The position numbers and the translations under genes were made by a program. Below are positions 1 to 9,491 of a DNA stretch of 42,495 bases, one piece after another. The notes beneath the pieces were generated by a model. The model saw only the letters and a list, made by a program, of their open reading frames with translations, was not told where the DNA came from and did not search any database. The DNA is from an uncultured Armatimonadota bacterium. Lineage in GTDB: Bacteria > Armatimonadota > Fimbriimonadia > Fimbriimonadales > Fimbriimonadaceae. Every line of letters begins with the position of its first letter. The stretch's first letter is position 1. The DNA lies in NCBI GenBank assembly GCA_903927345.1, contig CAIYMO010000015.1:1-42495 (forward strand), in the 5' to 3' direction.

Positions 1-1
1 C

Positions 2-541
2 ACCGCAAACGCGACTGTTATGCCACGAAAGCGACGAACCGCGGACCCATCCAGCGTCGTCAGCGCAACTGCAGTTGACAACTCGGCCAACCTCATCCTC
101 TTGGCTCCTCTCACCGACATCCCAGCTTGTATCAACGATACATCCTCGGCATCCGGTGTTGCGTTCAAGTCTCACCGACCAACCAACGCAATCCTCCTCG
201 CTTCGGGCGCACCTTACGTTGGTGAACTCGCAGCTGAAGTTGGAAATGCAACCTACCTCGCTCTTACCGAGGCACAAGCACGAGCTGCTCTGACCACCTG
301 TCAGACCGCAAGCGCACTTGGTTTGCCACACATCGCTTACTCGCAACCTGCACGATTCAATCGACAGGGAACCGATGTTCTCGGTGGAACCGCAAACTAC
401 ACCTACGCAGACACCCACGCTAAGAATGCCAAGCTGAGCCAAACGCTCCGCCAGGACAGCTTCCAGTGGGGAATTCGTAACTACGGCGGCGGCGGCGGTA
501 TCGTTGTCCGAATCGACGGAGTTACCCAAGTCGGCGGCTAA
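2..541 (+). CDS. Prepilin-like protein, C-terminal part (5' end outside window)
   Basis: The reading frame is open to the left edge of the window, so the true start lies upstream; an internal ATG at 20 is not a convincing start. The visible part is about 180 residues. Its C-terminus (TANYTYADTHAKNAKLSQ, then FQWGIR) parallels the end of the next gene ([16 protein letters not shown], then YQWGAR). This is the pattern of the H-X9-DG-like C-terminal segment of exported prepilin-type (DUF1559-like) proteins. It is therefore probably the end of a paralogous pseudopilin-like surface protein. A strong terminator follows directly, so the two paralogues are separate transcripts. Function beyond the family is unknown. 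Confidence 0.6.
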   Translation, partial: TANATVMPRKRRTADPSSVVSATAVDNSANLILLAPLTDIPACINDTSSASGVAFKSHRPTNAILLASGAPYVGELAAEVGNATYLALTEAQARAALTTCQTASALGLPHIAYSQPARFNRQGTDVLGGTANYTYADTHAKNAKLSQTLRQDSFQWGIRNYGGGGGIVVRIDGVTQVGG

Positions 542-565
542 GCCCGATCTGGATTCCACAAACAA

Positions 566-596
566 AGCCCCATCCTTTTGGATGGGGCTATTTTTA
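566..596 (+). terminator. Rho-independent terminator
   Basis: A perfect 10-bp stem (AGCCCCATCC, loop TTTT, GGATGGGGCT) is followed by ATTTTTAT. It lies 25 bp after the stop of the first prepilin-like gene. Confidence 0.93.
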
Positions 597-718
597 TGAT
601 TCAGTTAATACAATCAATCAACGGTTAAGGAACAGTTAAAGAATCATCGCAGGCTAAATCATCTCTGGGTGCGTCGATGCAGTGGCATCAATAGACGTTA
701 GAACGGAGCCCTCTGAAA

Positions 719-1744
719 ATGAAAAAGGCATTTACCCTGATCGAACTCTTGGTGGTTATTGCGATCATCGCAATCCTCGCTGCAATCCTCTTCCCAGTTT
801 TCGCCCAAGCAAAGGCCGCGGCAAAGAAGGCCGCTGACCTCAGCAACGTAAAGCAAATCAGCCTCGGCATCACCATGTACACCGCTGATGTTGATGATAT
901 GTACCCATCCGCGTACTTCCACCGAGCCTTCAACCCGGCTGCTGGCGGTACCAACGCAGGCTACATCCACTGGTCCGGCATGACCGCACCCTATGTCAAG
1001 AACATTGATTTGTATGTTTCCCCCGGCGACACCATCGGTGGACACGCTCCAACTTGCTTCTCTTCTGCTGACAACAACAGCGGAAAGGGTGCGCCAGGCG
1101 GCCAAACTGCAAACATCTGCACCGCTAACCCCGGCATCGTTCCTCCGAACTTTGTTCGTGGCGGCGCAATCGTGGATGAGCAAGTTCCTCGCATCTCCTA
1201 TACCGTCAACTCGGCAGTTATTCCTCGTTACCGCAACATCACCGACGTGAATCGTGGTATCAACATCGTGAGCCAAACCGCTCTCGACAGCGTTTCAAAC
1301 ACGATTTTGATCGCGGGCTTCACCCGAAATCTTGAGTGCCTTGCTTCGTCGTCGATCACCTCGGTTACTCGAAGTGCATCGCACCGATCGACTAACGCAA
1401 TCACCCGAGATGCGGCTAACAACCAGGCTTACTTTGGTAGCGCTGAAGATGGTGCAACCCGACCAGCTCAGCTGTTCGGCTTGAACTTCCAGAACCTCCG
1501 AGCCAACAACATCTTCAACCTCTGCCGAACTGCTCCATCAACGAGCTACCCGCTCATCGTGTACCACGGTTGGAACAACTGGAGCAACCAGGGCGACAAC
1601 TACGGAATGGCAGACGGTTCCGCTAAGTACCGACCGTTCGCGCAGACGATCGCTCCAAACAACTATCAGTGGGGCGCCCGCGCCTTCACCGATGGTGGCG
1701 CACCAATCCTCGACCCAGCCACCGGCAACCCGGTCATTAACTAA
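719..1744 (+). CDS. Prepilin-type N-terminal cleavage/methylation domain protein (pseudopilin-like)
   Basis: A 341-residue exported protein with a class III (type IV pilin) leader: [11 protein letters not shown], in which F is the first residue after predicted prepilin peptidase cleavage and E at +5 is present. A hydrophobic helix ending in LFPVFAQAK follows. The next segment ([20 protein letters not shown]) and the C-terminal [11 protein letters not shown] are typical of the large DUF1559-like pseudopilin families of Armatimonadota and Planctomycetota. The residue before the cleavage site is Ala rather than the usual Gly. A GGAG ribosome site lies at 705-708. The 177 bp upstream hold the preceding terminator and presumably the promoter; no clear -35/-10 pair was seen. 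Likely processed by prepilin peptidase and assembled or displayed at the surface; the exact role is unknown. Confidence 0.85.
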   Translation: MKKAFTLIELLVVIAIIAILAAILFPVFAQAKAAAKKAADLSNVKQISLGITMYTADVDDMYPSAYFHRAFNPAAGGTNAGYIHWSGMTAPYVKNIDLYVSPGDTIGGHAPTCFSSADNNSGKGAPGGQTANICTANPGIVPPNFVRGGAIVDEQVPRISYTVNSAVIPRYRNITDVNRGINIVSQTALDSVSNTILIAGFTRNLECLASSSITSVTRSASHRSTNAITRDAANNQAYFGSAEDGATRPAQLFGLNFQNLRANNIFNLCRTAPSTSYPLIVYHGWNNWSNQGDNYGMADGSAKYRPFAQTIAPNNYQWGARAFTDGGAPILDPATGNPVIN

Positions 1745-1768
1745 AGTCGAGCTACCTCGAACACCAAA

Positions 1769-1805
1769 AGAGGATTCAAGGGAAACCTTGAATCCTCTCT
1801 TTTGT
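1769..1805. terminator. Bidirectional terminator between convergent genes
   Basis: A perfect 13-bp stem (AGAGGATTCAAGG / CCTTGAATCCTCT) with a GAAA loop is flanked by AAA on the left and CTTTTG on the right. It can serve both the prepilin-like gene (+) and the GH20 gene (-), which ends at 1810. Confidence 0.92.
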
Positions 1806-1809
1806 TCAA

Positions 1810-3954
1810 TCAGCGACTGAACCAGGACTGCGGAACCGGCTGACGCTTCAGCCCGCTTCCCTCAACTTCCAGCCGAAGGGCCGAACCGCCGCCCGCCTCG
1901 AAGTACCGAAGATCAAAATCGTACACGCCGTCGGCAACCTCAACGCCCACCGACTTCGTTGTGTCGCCGTGTGGACCATCATGGTTGATCACCTTGATGC
2001 CGTTTAGCCGCAAAACCGAGCCATCGTCCGACGTTAGATACAGCTTAAACTTCCGACCTGGGAACCGGATCTTGCCGGTGAAGCGCAGGGCGTAGTTGTT
2101 CGCTCGAGGCCGGGCGAACAATCCAACTCCATTGGCTACTCCGCTCCCCTTCGGGCTCAGCTCCTCGAAGTCTCTACAGGACTTATAGGTTCCTTCCCAG
2201 AACGATACCTTCAGCCCGGACACAACTGAGCCTGCCGGCACTGGAGCAATCTTGTCCGAACGATACAGCTCAGCGATGTCTCCCAGCGTTCCGTTGTTCC
2301 GCTTATAGGCAACATAAAACGCCTTATTCGCCGGAAGCTCATGCTGACCAAGCAATTCCCACTGTTCAGCCGGAGCCTTGGGATCAACCTGGAAGTAAAC
2401 CGGCCGCGCAAACTGCGAACTCGAGAACACAGTCGGTGCCTTGTTAAAGAAGAACGACGTTTCCGTAACGGGTTCCTCCAAGTAATAGTCGACTCCCATC
2501 TGCTCCAGCAACGGATACGAAGCATTGACTCGCTTGGAGAATGCGGTGAAGTCCTTCGGAGCCGTTGACCAAAGCACCTCGGACATCGCCAACATCCGGG
2601 GCCAAACCATCATGTCGTACCGGCGAACGTCGGGAATCCACTCCGTCCACACATTTGCCTGCCCACCAAGCACACGCTCGGCTTCCTTGCCCTTAAGCTC
2701 CTTCGGAACCGGGTCCCAGCTGTAAACATGTTCGGTCGAAACGCTCGGGTAGCCGTAATCAAAGTAGCAGTGCGATGTTGGCGACATCACGACATCGTGT
2801 CCGGACTTCGCCGCAGCGATCCCGCCTTCAATGCCTCGCCAGGACATCACCGTGGCGTTCGGAGCCAGTCCGCCCTCAAGGATTTCATCCCAGCCGATCA
2901 TGCGCCGTCCCTTTGCGTTGACCAACTTCTCGATGCGGCGAATGAAGTAGCTCTGCAACTCATTTTCATCCTTCAGCTTCTCGGTCTTGATCCGCTCCTG
3001 GCAGTCCTCGCACTCCCGCCACCATTTCTTGTCCACCTCGTCTCCGCCAATGTGGATCCAAGGAGAAGGGAAGAGCTCCACGACTTCTGACAGCACATCT
3101 TCAAGGAACTGGAACGGCAGCTCCTTTCCAGCACAATACACGTTGGTCACCCAACTGTTGTCCGGGATCCGTTTTGCGTCCCGACACCCGAGCGAAGGGA
3201 ACGCATGGATGCTCGGAAGAGTGTGCCCGGGCATCTCTATCTCGGGCACAACGGTGATGCCGCGCTCTTTAGCATAGGCAACAACGTCGCGGACCTCCTG
3301 CTTTGTATAGAAGCCGCCGTAGCCCTTGGTGTCCGTCGTGAGCTCAATCTTCGAATAACTCCAAGGCTCCGACTTCCGATAAGCGCCTTTCTTCGTCAAT
3401 TCGGGGTAACGGTCTAGCGCTATGCGCCAGCCCCCATCATCAACCAAGTGCCAGTGGAAGCGGTTCAGCTTGTACCGCGCCATCTGATCCAGGCTCCGTT
3501 TGACCTCGGCGACCGTAAAGAAGTGGCGCGAAACATCGAGGTGCCAGCCTCGCCATGAGAACCGAGGCTTGTCCTCAATTCGGTAGCTCAAAACCTGGTT
3601 TTGGTTGGCAAGTTGCCGAAGTGTTTCGACAGCATAAAGCGCTCCCGAAGCGTCTCCGTAGGCAATGTCAATTCGAGTAGGGGCAACGTTCAGAACGTAC
3701 TGTTCTGCTTGGAATGTTGGCTCACGTCGAAAATTGATCTGGTTAGCTGCCCTCACCGGTGAGTCTGCAAGAGGGGCCGAAGGGAAGATTGTTCGCAACT
3801 CTTGCACGGCGAAGAGCGGCTGCTCGCTGTTGATTTTCGTGTCGGTTTTCACCGCAAACGGTGTCGTGCCAAGAACCTTTTGGCTTTGAGGAAGAGGAAT
3901 CAGCGGGGGAACTTCCGGTGCTAGATTTGCCAACACAAGCGCGACGCCAAACAT
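1810..3954 (-). CDS. Beta-N-acetylhexosaminidase, GH20, with C-terminal PA14-like domain
   Basis: 714 residues. Probably releases terminal N-acetylhexosamine from glycans or chitin-type oligosaccharides. A GH20b-like N-terminal domain (about 15-120) precedes the catalytic barrel (about 130-500), which shows WRGWHLDVSRHF, RFHWHLVDDGGWR, VPEIEMPGH and the catalytic Asp-Glu pair in HIGGDEVDKKWW near residues 304-305. The C-terminal 110 residues (about 595-705; LTSDDGSVLRLNG and DFDLRYFEAGGG) look like a PA14 carbohydrate-binding domain. The short hydrophobic N-terminus (MFGVALVLANLA) may be a signal peptide, but no ribosome site is seen before this ATG and an in-frame TAG lies just upstream. It is divergent from the permease gene with only 20 bp between start codons. 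Confidence 0.9.
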   Translation of the reverse strand: MFGVALVLANLAPEVPPLIPLPQSQKVLGTTPFAVKTDTKINSEQPLFAVQELRTIFPSAPLADSPVRAANQINFRREPTFQAEQYVLNVAPTRIDIAYGDASGALYAVETLRQLANQNQVLSYRIEDKPRFSWRGWHLDVSRHFFTVAEVKRSLDQMARYKLNRFHWHLVDDGGWRIALDRYPELTKKGAYRKSEPWSYSKIELTTDTKGYGGFYTKQEVRDVVAYAKERGITVVPEIEMPGHTLPSIHAFPSLGCRDAKRIPDNSWVTNVYCAGKELPFQFLEDVLSEVVELFPSPWIHIGGDEVDKKWWRECEDCQERIKTEKLKDENELQSYFIRRIEKLVNAKGRRMIGWDEILEGGLAPNATVMSWRGIEGGIAAAKSGHDVVMSPTSHCYFDYGYPSVSTEHVYSWDPVPKELKGKEAERVLGGQANVWTEWIPDVRRYDMMVWPRMLAMSEVLWSTAPKDFTAFSKRVNASYPLLEQMGVDYYLEEPVTETSFFFNKAPTVFSSSQFARPVYFQVDPKAPAEQWELLGQHELPANKAFYVAYKRNNGTLGDIAELYRSDKIAPVPAGSVVSGLKVSFWEGTYKSCRDFEELSPKGSGVANGVGLFARPRANNYALRFTGKIRFPGRKFKLYLTSDDGSVLRLNGIKVINHDGPHGDTTKSVGVEVADGVYDFDLRYFEAGGGSALRLEVEGSGLKRQPVPQSWFSR

Positions 3955-3974
3955 TGAGTGATTGTAGGTCTAAA

Positions 3975-5303
3975 ATGAACGCAATGTCACGGTTTCTGCG
4001 CTTGTTCCTGCTCATGTTTTTGGAATATGCAATCTGCGGTGCTTGGGCTCCAACCGCGGCTGTTTACTTCCAATCGAATGGTCAGGGTGGCATGAATGTC
4101 AGTGGCGTCCAAATCGGTTTGCTTTTTCTCCTGATGCCGCTGGCAACCATCATCATGCCGCCAGTTTTTGGCTCGCTCGCCGATCGATACATCCGCACGG
4201 ATCGGCTTCTGGGGCTCTTGCACGTCTTCTCGGGCCTCGCCCTCATCGCCGCAGCAAAGCAGACAAACTTCAACTGGGCGATGGTTTGCCTCGGGCTCCA
4301 CGCCCTTCTGTATGCGCCAACGGTAGCCCTCGCAAACAGCCTTGTTTTCGCCCACCTCGATGATCACCACCGCCAGTTCACACCGATCCGTTTGGCCGGA
4401 ACCATCGGCTGGATGAGTGCTGGCCTAGGGCTGTCGCTGTGGCGTCTCAAATTCCACGCCCCCGTGGGAGACCTCTTCCTTCTCGGTGGCGGGCTCAGTC
4501 TTCTCCTTGGCCTGTTCTCGCTCCTTCTGCCGGCAACTCCTCCCACCAAGTCCGTATCCGGTCGATTCGCGTTCGGCAAAGCCGTGAAACTCCTCCGAAA
4601 CCCAAACTTCATGGTGCTGATCCTTGTCGGCACAGTCGCCTCGGCAATGTTCGACTACTACTACCTTTTCGCCGGTGGATTCCTAAGTGCCCCCCGCGTC
4701 GACGCTCTCAAAACCGCCCTTCCCGAAAGCTACTTCAATCCGGGCGCCGCAGGACTCGGGATTCCGCTGACCAAGCTCTCGGCAGTCATGACCATCGCCC
4801 AGCTTGGCGAACTGCTCATGATGCTCTGCTTGCCATGGCTCATCCGAAAAATCGGCATCAAGTGGGTCCTCAGTATCGGTCTCATGGCTTGGCCACTTCG
4901 TTACGCCTTCTTCGTATTCTTCCCGTCGTCCCCAGTCGCCCTGCTAGGCCTGTTGATTCACGGGCTCTGCATCCCGTGCTTCCTCATCGCCGGATTTATG
5001 TACACAGAGCATGTAGCGCCCCCGGACATCCGAGCGTCGGCTCAGTCTCTCTTCCTGCTTTCGTCCCAAGGCATCGGGCGAGCGATTGGTGCCCTCATGG
5101 CGGGAATCTCCCAAAACCAAAACACCTCCACGCTCCCTGCCAAGGTCGCCATTCCTGGTGGAAACGACATCGGAAAACTTGTCGATTGGCAAGCAATGTT
5201 CATCGTTCCCCTCGGGGTTGGGTTGGCGTGTGCGCTCGTCTTTCCCTTTATCTTTAAATCTGAACAAAAGTCTGAACTTACTAAACCTGCCGGAACGTCC
5301 TGA
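3975..5303 (+). CDS. MFS permease, nucleoside:H+ symporter-like
   Basis: 442 residues with about 12 hydrophobic helices. The N-terminus (RLFLLMFLEYAICGAWAPTAAVYF), the A-type motif FGSLADRYIRTDRLLG and the helix content resemble the NupG/XapB-like nucleoside:proton symporter branch of the major facilitator superfamily. The substrate cannot be read from sequence; next to a GH20 enzyme a sugar or aminosugar is also possible. The ATG at 3975 was chosen because it starts right before the first membrane helix; ATG 3984 is an alternative. A longer frame back to 3861 would run over the divergent GH20 gene and adds a non-membrane N-terminus. The gene is 11 bp from the next gene, suggesting co-transcription. 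Confidence 0.8.
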   Translation: MNAMSRFLRLFLLMFLEYAICGAWAPTAAVYFQSNGQGGMNVSGVQIGLLFLLMPLATIIMPPVFGSLADRYIRTDRLLGLLHVFSGLALIAAAKQTNFNWAMVCLGLHALLYAPTVALANSLVFAHLDDHHRQFTPIRLAGTIGWMSAGLGLSLWRLKFHAPVGDLFLLGGGLSLLLGLFSLLLPATPPTKSVSGRFAFGKAVKLLRNPNFMVLILVGTVASAMFDYYYLFAGGFLSAPRVDALKTALPESYFNPGAAGLGIPLTKLSAVMTIAQLGELLMMLCLPWLIRKIGIKWVLSIGLMAWPLRYAFFVFFPSSPVALLGLLIHGLCIPCFLIAGFMYTEHVAPPDIRASAQSLFLLSSQGIGRAIGALMAGISQNQNTSTLPAKVAIPGGNDIGKLVDWQAMFIVPLGVGLACALVFPFIFKSEQKSELTKPAGTS

Positions 5304-5314
5304 CATCGAGAGAG

Positions 5315-7480
5315 ATGATGCCGCTCATATTCGTTCAGCCCCTTTTGCAACAGCCGCCCCTGGTGACTCTTGAGCAAAAGACCATCCGACTCGAGAACTT
5401 CGCTCCGATTCTGAGCAAAGCACTCGGTGAGCCCATCGTCATCGCAACCCCTCTCCTCAACGACACGATCACAATATCAGTCAAGGACATCTCCAAAAGC
5501 GAACTGATGCGTCGTTTGGCAACCCTGGCTAATGCCACTTGGTCCAGAAAGGAGCGGTTCCTACTCTTCGAACAAACTTCCGAACAACAACGCGCAGAAA
5601 AGCTCTTCGCCGAATCGGAGCGCTATAAGCGACTGGCAAAATCAATCGAAGAGGCCCAAAAACGAGTGGCTAAGTTCACCGCCTTCGACGAGAATGAAGC
5701 AAAGAGCCTCAAGCGGGAACTCGAGTCACTGAGTAAGACCAAGCCTGCCGGCGAAGAAGGGTCGTATGACCGAAACTACTACGGTCGCATTCAGCGAGCA
5801 GACGCAAGGGGGCCCTATAACCGCTTCATGAAGCGGCTCATGTCCAGAATCACCCCCGACATGATGATGCCGCTCAGCGACGACGATCGAAGGGTCGTCT
5901 ACTCAAACCACCCGACTGCGATGCAACGTCCGCTCAAAGTCCGGTTCGACGACCTCTGGGCGCAACTCGTCAACGAGCAAAACATTTGGGCTGACGTAAC
6001 TCAGTCAACGCCAATCAAATCTGGTCGAGATACTGAATACATCAGCTACGGCTTCTCCGAAACCGCGTTTCGCACGAATGCGGTGAGTAACAAAATTCCG
6101 ACCATTCAAATCCGATTCACAACGGATATCACCGGTTTCAACGACAGCGCCCAAGTCGCGCTCTATGACGAGAAAGGTTCGAGCATCTCCACTTCCTTCG
6201 AGTCCTTCAACGGCATTAATCAAGAAGAGGCCGAAGAGCTTCAGAAGTCCATGGGGGAGCAGAAGAGCGTAACAAAACTCAAACTGAGTCCGGAGGCCGA
6301 GGCGTACACCAAGCTCGAATCACGGTCTCGAATTGCGAAGCGCCCACCAATCGAAAAGAGTTTATTGGAGCAGTTGCTTAACCCGGAGAAGTATGAGGCG
6401 AGTGGTCAATACCAACTTGAAGTGCTTAAGTGGCTTGGGCAAAACAAGAACGTCATTGCGTACAACTTGAGTGAACTGGGAGAGACATTTGGGAATTTGG
6501 ACAACCTCAAATCTCCTTATCTTCGCAAGATCGTGGATTTGGAGGAAACGGACAACTGGCTCACTCTCACCCTCCGGGATCGCCTGGCTGCGCGAAAGAT
6601 GACTGTCGATCCAAGAACTATCGGACCATTGATTCGACTCGCTCACGAACGGGATTGTGTCTCCATCGAGGAGGAGTCAGAGTTTGCCGCCAAGCTTCCT
6701 CCGAACGAAATGGCAAGTTACCGGCTCTCAAGGAGGATCAACCAGGTGCGTCCCTACGATCTTCCGGTCAACAACGATCGGGCTACGCTCCGAATGTATG
6801 CCTTTATGGACCCACCATTGCGAAAGCTGATCTTCAGCGGAAAAGTGGTCCCGCTACAAAAGTTGGGCGACCGCTTTGCCCGAGAAATCTACAAAGCCAT
6901 TTTTTGGGCAGACTGGGCGAATTGGGATGTCGATTATCAGATGTTCCAAAAGCCAAATGGCGGCTGGAGCGAAGAGTTCAACGAGATCCAGACCCAAGTT
7001 TACGGTGGGCTACTTTCTGAACCAACAAATATGTGTCCAAACGGTTTGAGTGGCGAGATGGCGGTGACGGGGTCCGAAAGCAGCTCGGAAGTTTTGCTCA
7101 TGGGGCCCGAAGCTTCAAGTCAATATCCCAGTATCCAGCAACAGGACCCCAACCAACTGGGCCAACTCCTCTTCCAACAAAAGAATCCCACCAAGTACCC
7201 TTGGGCTAATTCCCCCTACCAGTCGTTCGACAAGAACTCAATCCGGATCGTCACCTCCAGATCGCTCACCTTCAAAGTCACGGTCCGAAAGGGGATCGCC
7301 AAGTCTTACAGCCTGCGCGAGATGCACGTTACCGATCCAAAGATCTACACCATTGATAACCTGCCTGAGCGGATTAAGAAGCAAATCGAGGAAGGCTACA
7401 AGCAGGCTCAGGAGAGCGACAAGTACTACAACACGAATCCGACACAGGGCGGAACTCCGCCCCCACCGTCACTCTTCTGA
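5315..7480 (+). CDS. Hypothetical 721-residue protein
   Basis: Not recognised. The first about 85 residues (LEQKTIRLENFAPILSKAL, then DTITISVKDISKSELMRRLA) resemble the small beta-alpha-beta fold of STN/secretin N-terminal domains by pattern only. A charged, coiled-coil-prone stretch follows (about 90-150, rich in E, K and R), then a long region without motifs I can name. The C-terminus is proline-rich (TQGGTPPPPSLF). No clear signal peptide is seen, though MMPLIFVQPLLQQPPL is weakly hydrophobic. A GAGAG sequence lies immediately before the double ATG. It follows the permease by 11 bp and converges with metG with a 19-bp gap and no clear terminator. Similar large proteins with an STN-like start occur near secretion genes in this phylum, but that link is an inference. 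Confidence 0.7.
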   Translation: MMPLIFVQPLLQQPPLVTLEQKTIRLENFAPILSKALGEPIVIATPLLNDTITISVKDISKSELMRRLATLANATWSRKERFLLFEQTSEQQRAEKLFAESERYKRLAKSIEEAQKRVAKFTAFDENEAKSLKRELESLSKTKPAGEEGSYDRNYYGRIQRADARGPYNRFMKRLMSRITPDMMMPLSDDDRRVVYSNHPTAMQRPLKVRFDDLWAQLVNEQNIWADVTQSTPIKSGRDTEYISYGFSETAFRTNAVSNKIPTIQIRFTTDITGFNDSAQVALYDEKGSSISTSFESFNGINQEEAEELQKSMGEQKSVTKLKLSPEAEAYTKLESRSRIAKRPPIEKSLLEQLLNPEKYEASGQYQLEVLKWLGQNKNVIAYNLSELGETFGNLDNLKSPYLRKIVDLEETDNWLTLTLRDRLAARKMTVDPRTIGPLIRLAHERDCVSIEEESEFAAKLPPNEMASYRLSRRINQVRPYDLPVNNDRATLRMYAFMDPPLRKLIFSGKVVPLQKLGDRFAREIYKAIFWADWANWDVDYQMFQKPNGGWSEEFNEIQTQVYGGLLSEPTNMCPNGLSGEMAVTGSESSSEVLLMGPEASSQYPSIQQQDPNQLGQLLFQQKNPTKYPWANSPYQSFDKNSIRIVTSRSLTFKVTVRKGIAKSYSLREMHVTDPKIYTIDNLPERIKKQIEEGYKQAQESDKYYNTNPTQGGTPPPPSLF

Positions 7481-7499
7481 AACCCACGTCCGGAACTGA

Positions 7500-9437
7500 T
7501 TAGCGAACTTGAGTGCCTTCGGGTGCTTCGCGATCTGGCTGAAGCAAAATCGCCCCGCCATTCTCGTCAGTCGCCGCCAACAGCATGCCTTGGCTCTCAG
7601 TTCCGCGCAACTTGGCGGGTTTGAGGTTGTAAACAACCACGACCTGCCGACCGATCAGATCCTCAGGCGTGTAATTCGCGCGAATTCCCGCGACGATCTG
7701 CCGTTTCTCCTCACCAATGTGTACTTGGAGCTTGAGTAGCTTGTCGCTCCCCTCAAGTGGCTCCGCCTCAAAGACTCGCCCAACCCGGAGCTGAACCTTG
7801 GCAAAGTCATCAATCGTAATGATTCCGGTCGTCTCTTCAGCAGGTTTCTTGGTTTCTTCCATCTTCTTCTCTGGTTTTGCCTTTTCAGGCTTCGGCGGTG
7901 CAGGGACCTTCGAGAGGTCGATGCGTGGGAAAATCGGCTGAGGCTCGCTCAAGAGCGTTCCTACGGGGAGCGAGTCGGCAGTCCCGACCTGGTTCCAATC
8001 GGAGCTTGGCGCAACTCCTAGCTGGCGAGCAACTTCGTCGCAGACCGTCGGCATAAATGGTCGAAGCAACCCTTCAGCAGTTCGAACGCAAAGAATCATC
8101 GATCGCAAAACGCCCGCGAGCGATTCGTCGCCTGCCTTCGCAAGCGCCCAAGGTGCGCGAGTGTCGACGTACTTGTTGACGAACCGGATGATGTCGATTC
8201 CAGCGTTCGCCGCCCGCTCGAGGCGGAAGCCCGCCATGGCCGTCTCGTAGGCATCTTTGCACCGTTGAATTGCCTCAAGCACTTCAGCCTCAATCGGTGC
8301 GTCAGGAACGATGCCTCCGACAAACTTGTGCGCCATTGCAAGCGATCTGTTCAAAGCGTTGCCCAAATCGTTTGCCAAATCGCTGTTGTAACGTTTGTGG
8401 AAGTCCTCGTAAGTAAACGTCGAGTCGTTCTCATAACCCATCGTCGCAGTGATGTAGTAGCGCACCACATCAACCGCAACCTCAGGCGAGCAACCAGCCA
8501 GAGCAGCGGTCTCGGCGGCAAGTTCCAGCGGGCGAACCACGTTACCCTTGGACTTCGAAATCTTTTCTGACCCCAACAAAATCCAAGCGTGAGCAATCAC
8601 GTGCTTGGGCAAAGGCAAGTCGGCGCCCATCAGCATCGCCGGCCAAAGCGTTGCGTGGAAGCGAGTGAGGATGTCCTTACCAAGCCACTGCGCCAGCGCC
8701 GGCCACTTGTCTTCCCAGCCCGGATTTGGCCAACCCGTTGCGGTGATGTAGTTGATCAGCGCATCGAACCAAACATAGATGACCTGCGTCTCATCGCCCG
8801 GCACCGGGATTCCCCATCCGTTGTTCTTGCGCGAAACGCACTGGTCCATCAACCCCGATTTGATAAAGCTGACAACCTCGTTCTTGCGCGTTTCCGGAAT
8901 GATGAAATCTGGATTCGCTTCAATATGCGCGAGTAGTCGGTCGCCAAACGCCGACAGCTTGAAGAAGTAGTTCTCTTCGCTGACCCAGCGAACTTCGTTC
9001 CCGTCAGGGCTCTTCCCATCAACCAGGTCCGCTTCCTTGAAATAGGTTTCGGTAGAGACGTCGTACCAGCCTTCGTAGGTCGCGGTGTAAATGAAACCGT
9101 TCTCCTGGAGCTTACGGAAAAGGGCCTGTGAAGCCTCGCGGTGCTCAGGTAGCGATGTTCGAACGAACTTGTCGAACTTCATGTTCATGCCATCAAAAAT
9201 CTCGATGAACCGTTGCGCAATCTCGGCGGTGAACTCATGAGCATCCCGCCCCTGAGATTCGGCGGCTTCTTTGATCTTTAATCCGTTCTCATCAGTTCCC
9301 GCCACCGAAAAGACATCTTCGCCGCGCATCCGCAAATAACGAGCAGTCACATCACCAGAAAGCGTGGTGAGAATATTCCCGATATGCGGAGTGCTATTCA
9401 CGTAGGGAATAGCCGTCACGATGGTGGTCTTCGGCAT
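7500..9437 (-). CDS. metG: Methionine--tRNA ligase
   Basis: 645 residues; charges tRNA-Met. The class I signature PHIGN occurs near residue 17 and the KMSKS loop is KISKSKGN. The C-terminus (from about 540) is the Trbp111-like OB-fold tRNA-binding domain (IDDFAKVQLRVGRVFEAEPL, IVAGIR, GMLLAA). The insertion that carries a zinc knuckle in Thermus-type enzymes reads GWYDVSTETYF and GKSPDGNEV, so the cysteine ligands are absent; zinc-free one-knuckle MetRS enzymes of this type are known, for example in staphylococci. The ATG at 9437 (MPKTTIV) was chosen because family proteins start just before this strand; an upstream ATG at 9491 would read through the intergenic palindrome. Divergent from ileS. 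Confidence 0.95.
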   Translation of the reverse strand: MPKTTIVTAIPYVNSTPHIGNILTTLSGDVTARYLRMRGEDVFSVAGTDENGLKIKEAAESQGRDAHEFTAEIAQRFIEIFDGMNMKFDKFVRTSLPEHREASQALFRKLQENGFIYTATYEGWYDVSTETYFKEADLVDGKSPDGNEVRWVSEENYFFKLSAFGDRLLAHIEANPDFIIPETRKNEVVSFIKSGLMDQCVSRKNNGWGIPVPGDETQVIYVWFDALINYITATGWPNPGWEDKWPALAQWLGKDILTRFHATLWPAMLMGADLPLPKHVIAHAWILLGSEKISKSKGNVVRPLELAAETAALAGCSPEVAVDVVRYYITATMGYENDSTFTYEDFHKRYNSDLANDLGNALNRSLAMAHKFVGGIVPDAPIEAEVLEAIQRCKDAYETAMAGFRLERAANAGIDIIRFVNKYVDTRAPWALAKAGDESLAGVLRSMILCVRTAEGLLRPFMPTVCDEVARQLGVAPSSDWNQVGTADSLPVGTLLSEPQPIFPRIDLSKVPAPPKPEKAKPEKKMEETKKPAEETTGIITIDDFAKVQLRVGRVFEAEPLEGSDKLLKLQVHIGEEKRQIVAGIRANYTPEDLIGRQVVVVYNLKPAKLRGTESQGMLLAATDENGGAILLQPDREAPEGTQVR

Positions 9438-9445
9438 GAAGTTGT

Positions 9446-9480
9446 AGTTTACCGGGCAGGACTCGCTTTCCCGGTAAACT
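9446..9480. promoter_or_regulatory. Perfect inverted repeat between metG and ileS
   Basis: AGTTTACCGGG (9446-9456) and CCCGGTAAACT (9470-9480) form an 11-bp perfect inverted repeat with a 13-bp spacer. It fills most of the 54-bp gap between the two divergent aminoacyl-tRNA synthetase genes and ends 11 bp before the ileS start, just ahead of a GGTAGG ribosome site. It could be an operator read on both sides or a 5'-UTR hairpin in either mRNA. It is too short for a T-box. Confidence 0.6.
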
Positions 9481-9491
9481 GGTAGGTTCAA

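Noticed and set aside
9438-9491. T-box riboswitch before ileS or metG
   Set aside because: The gap is only 54 bp and lacks the T-box sequence and specifier stem.
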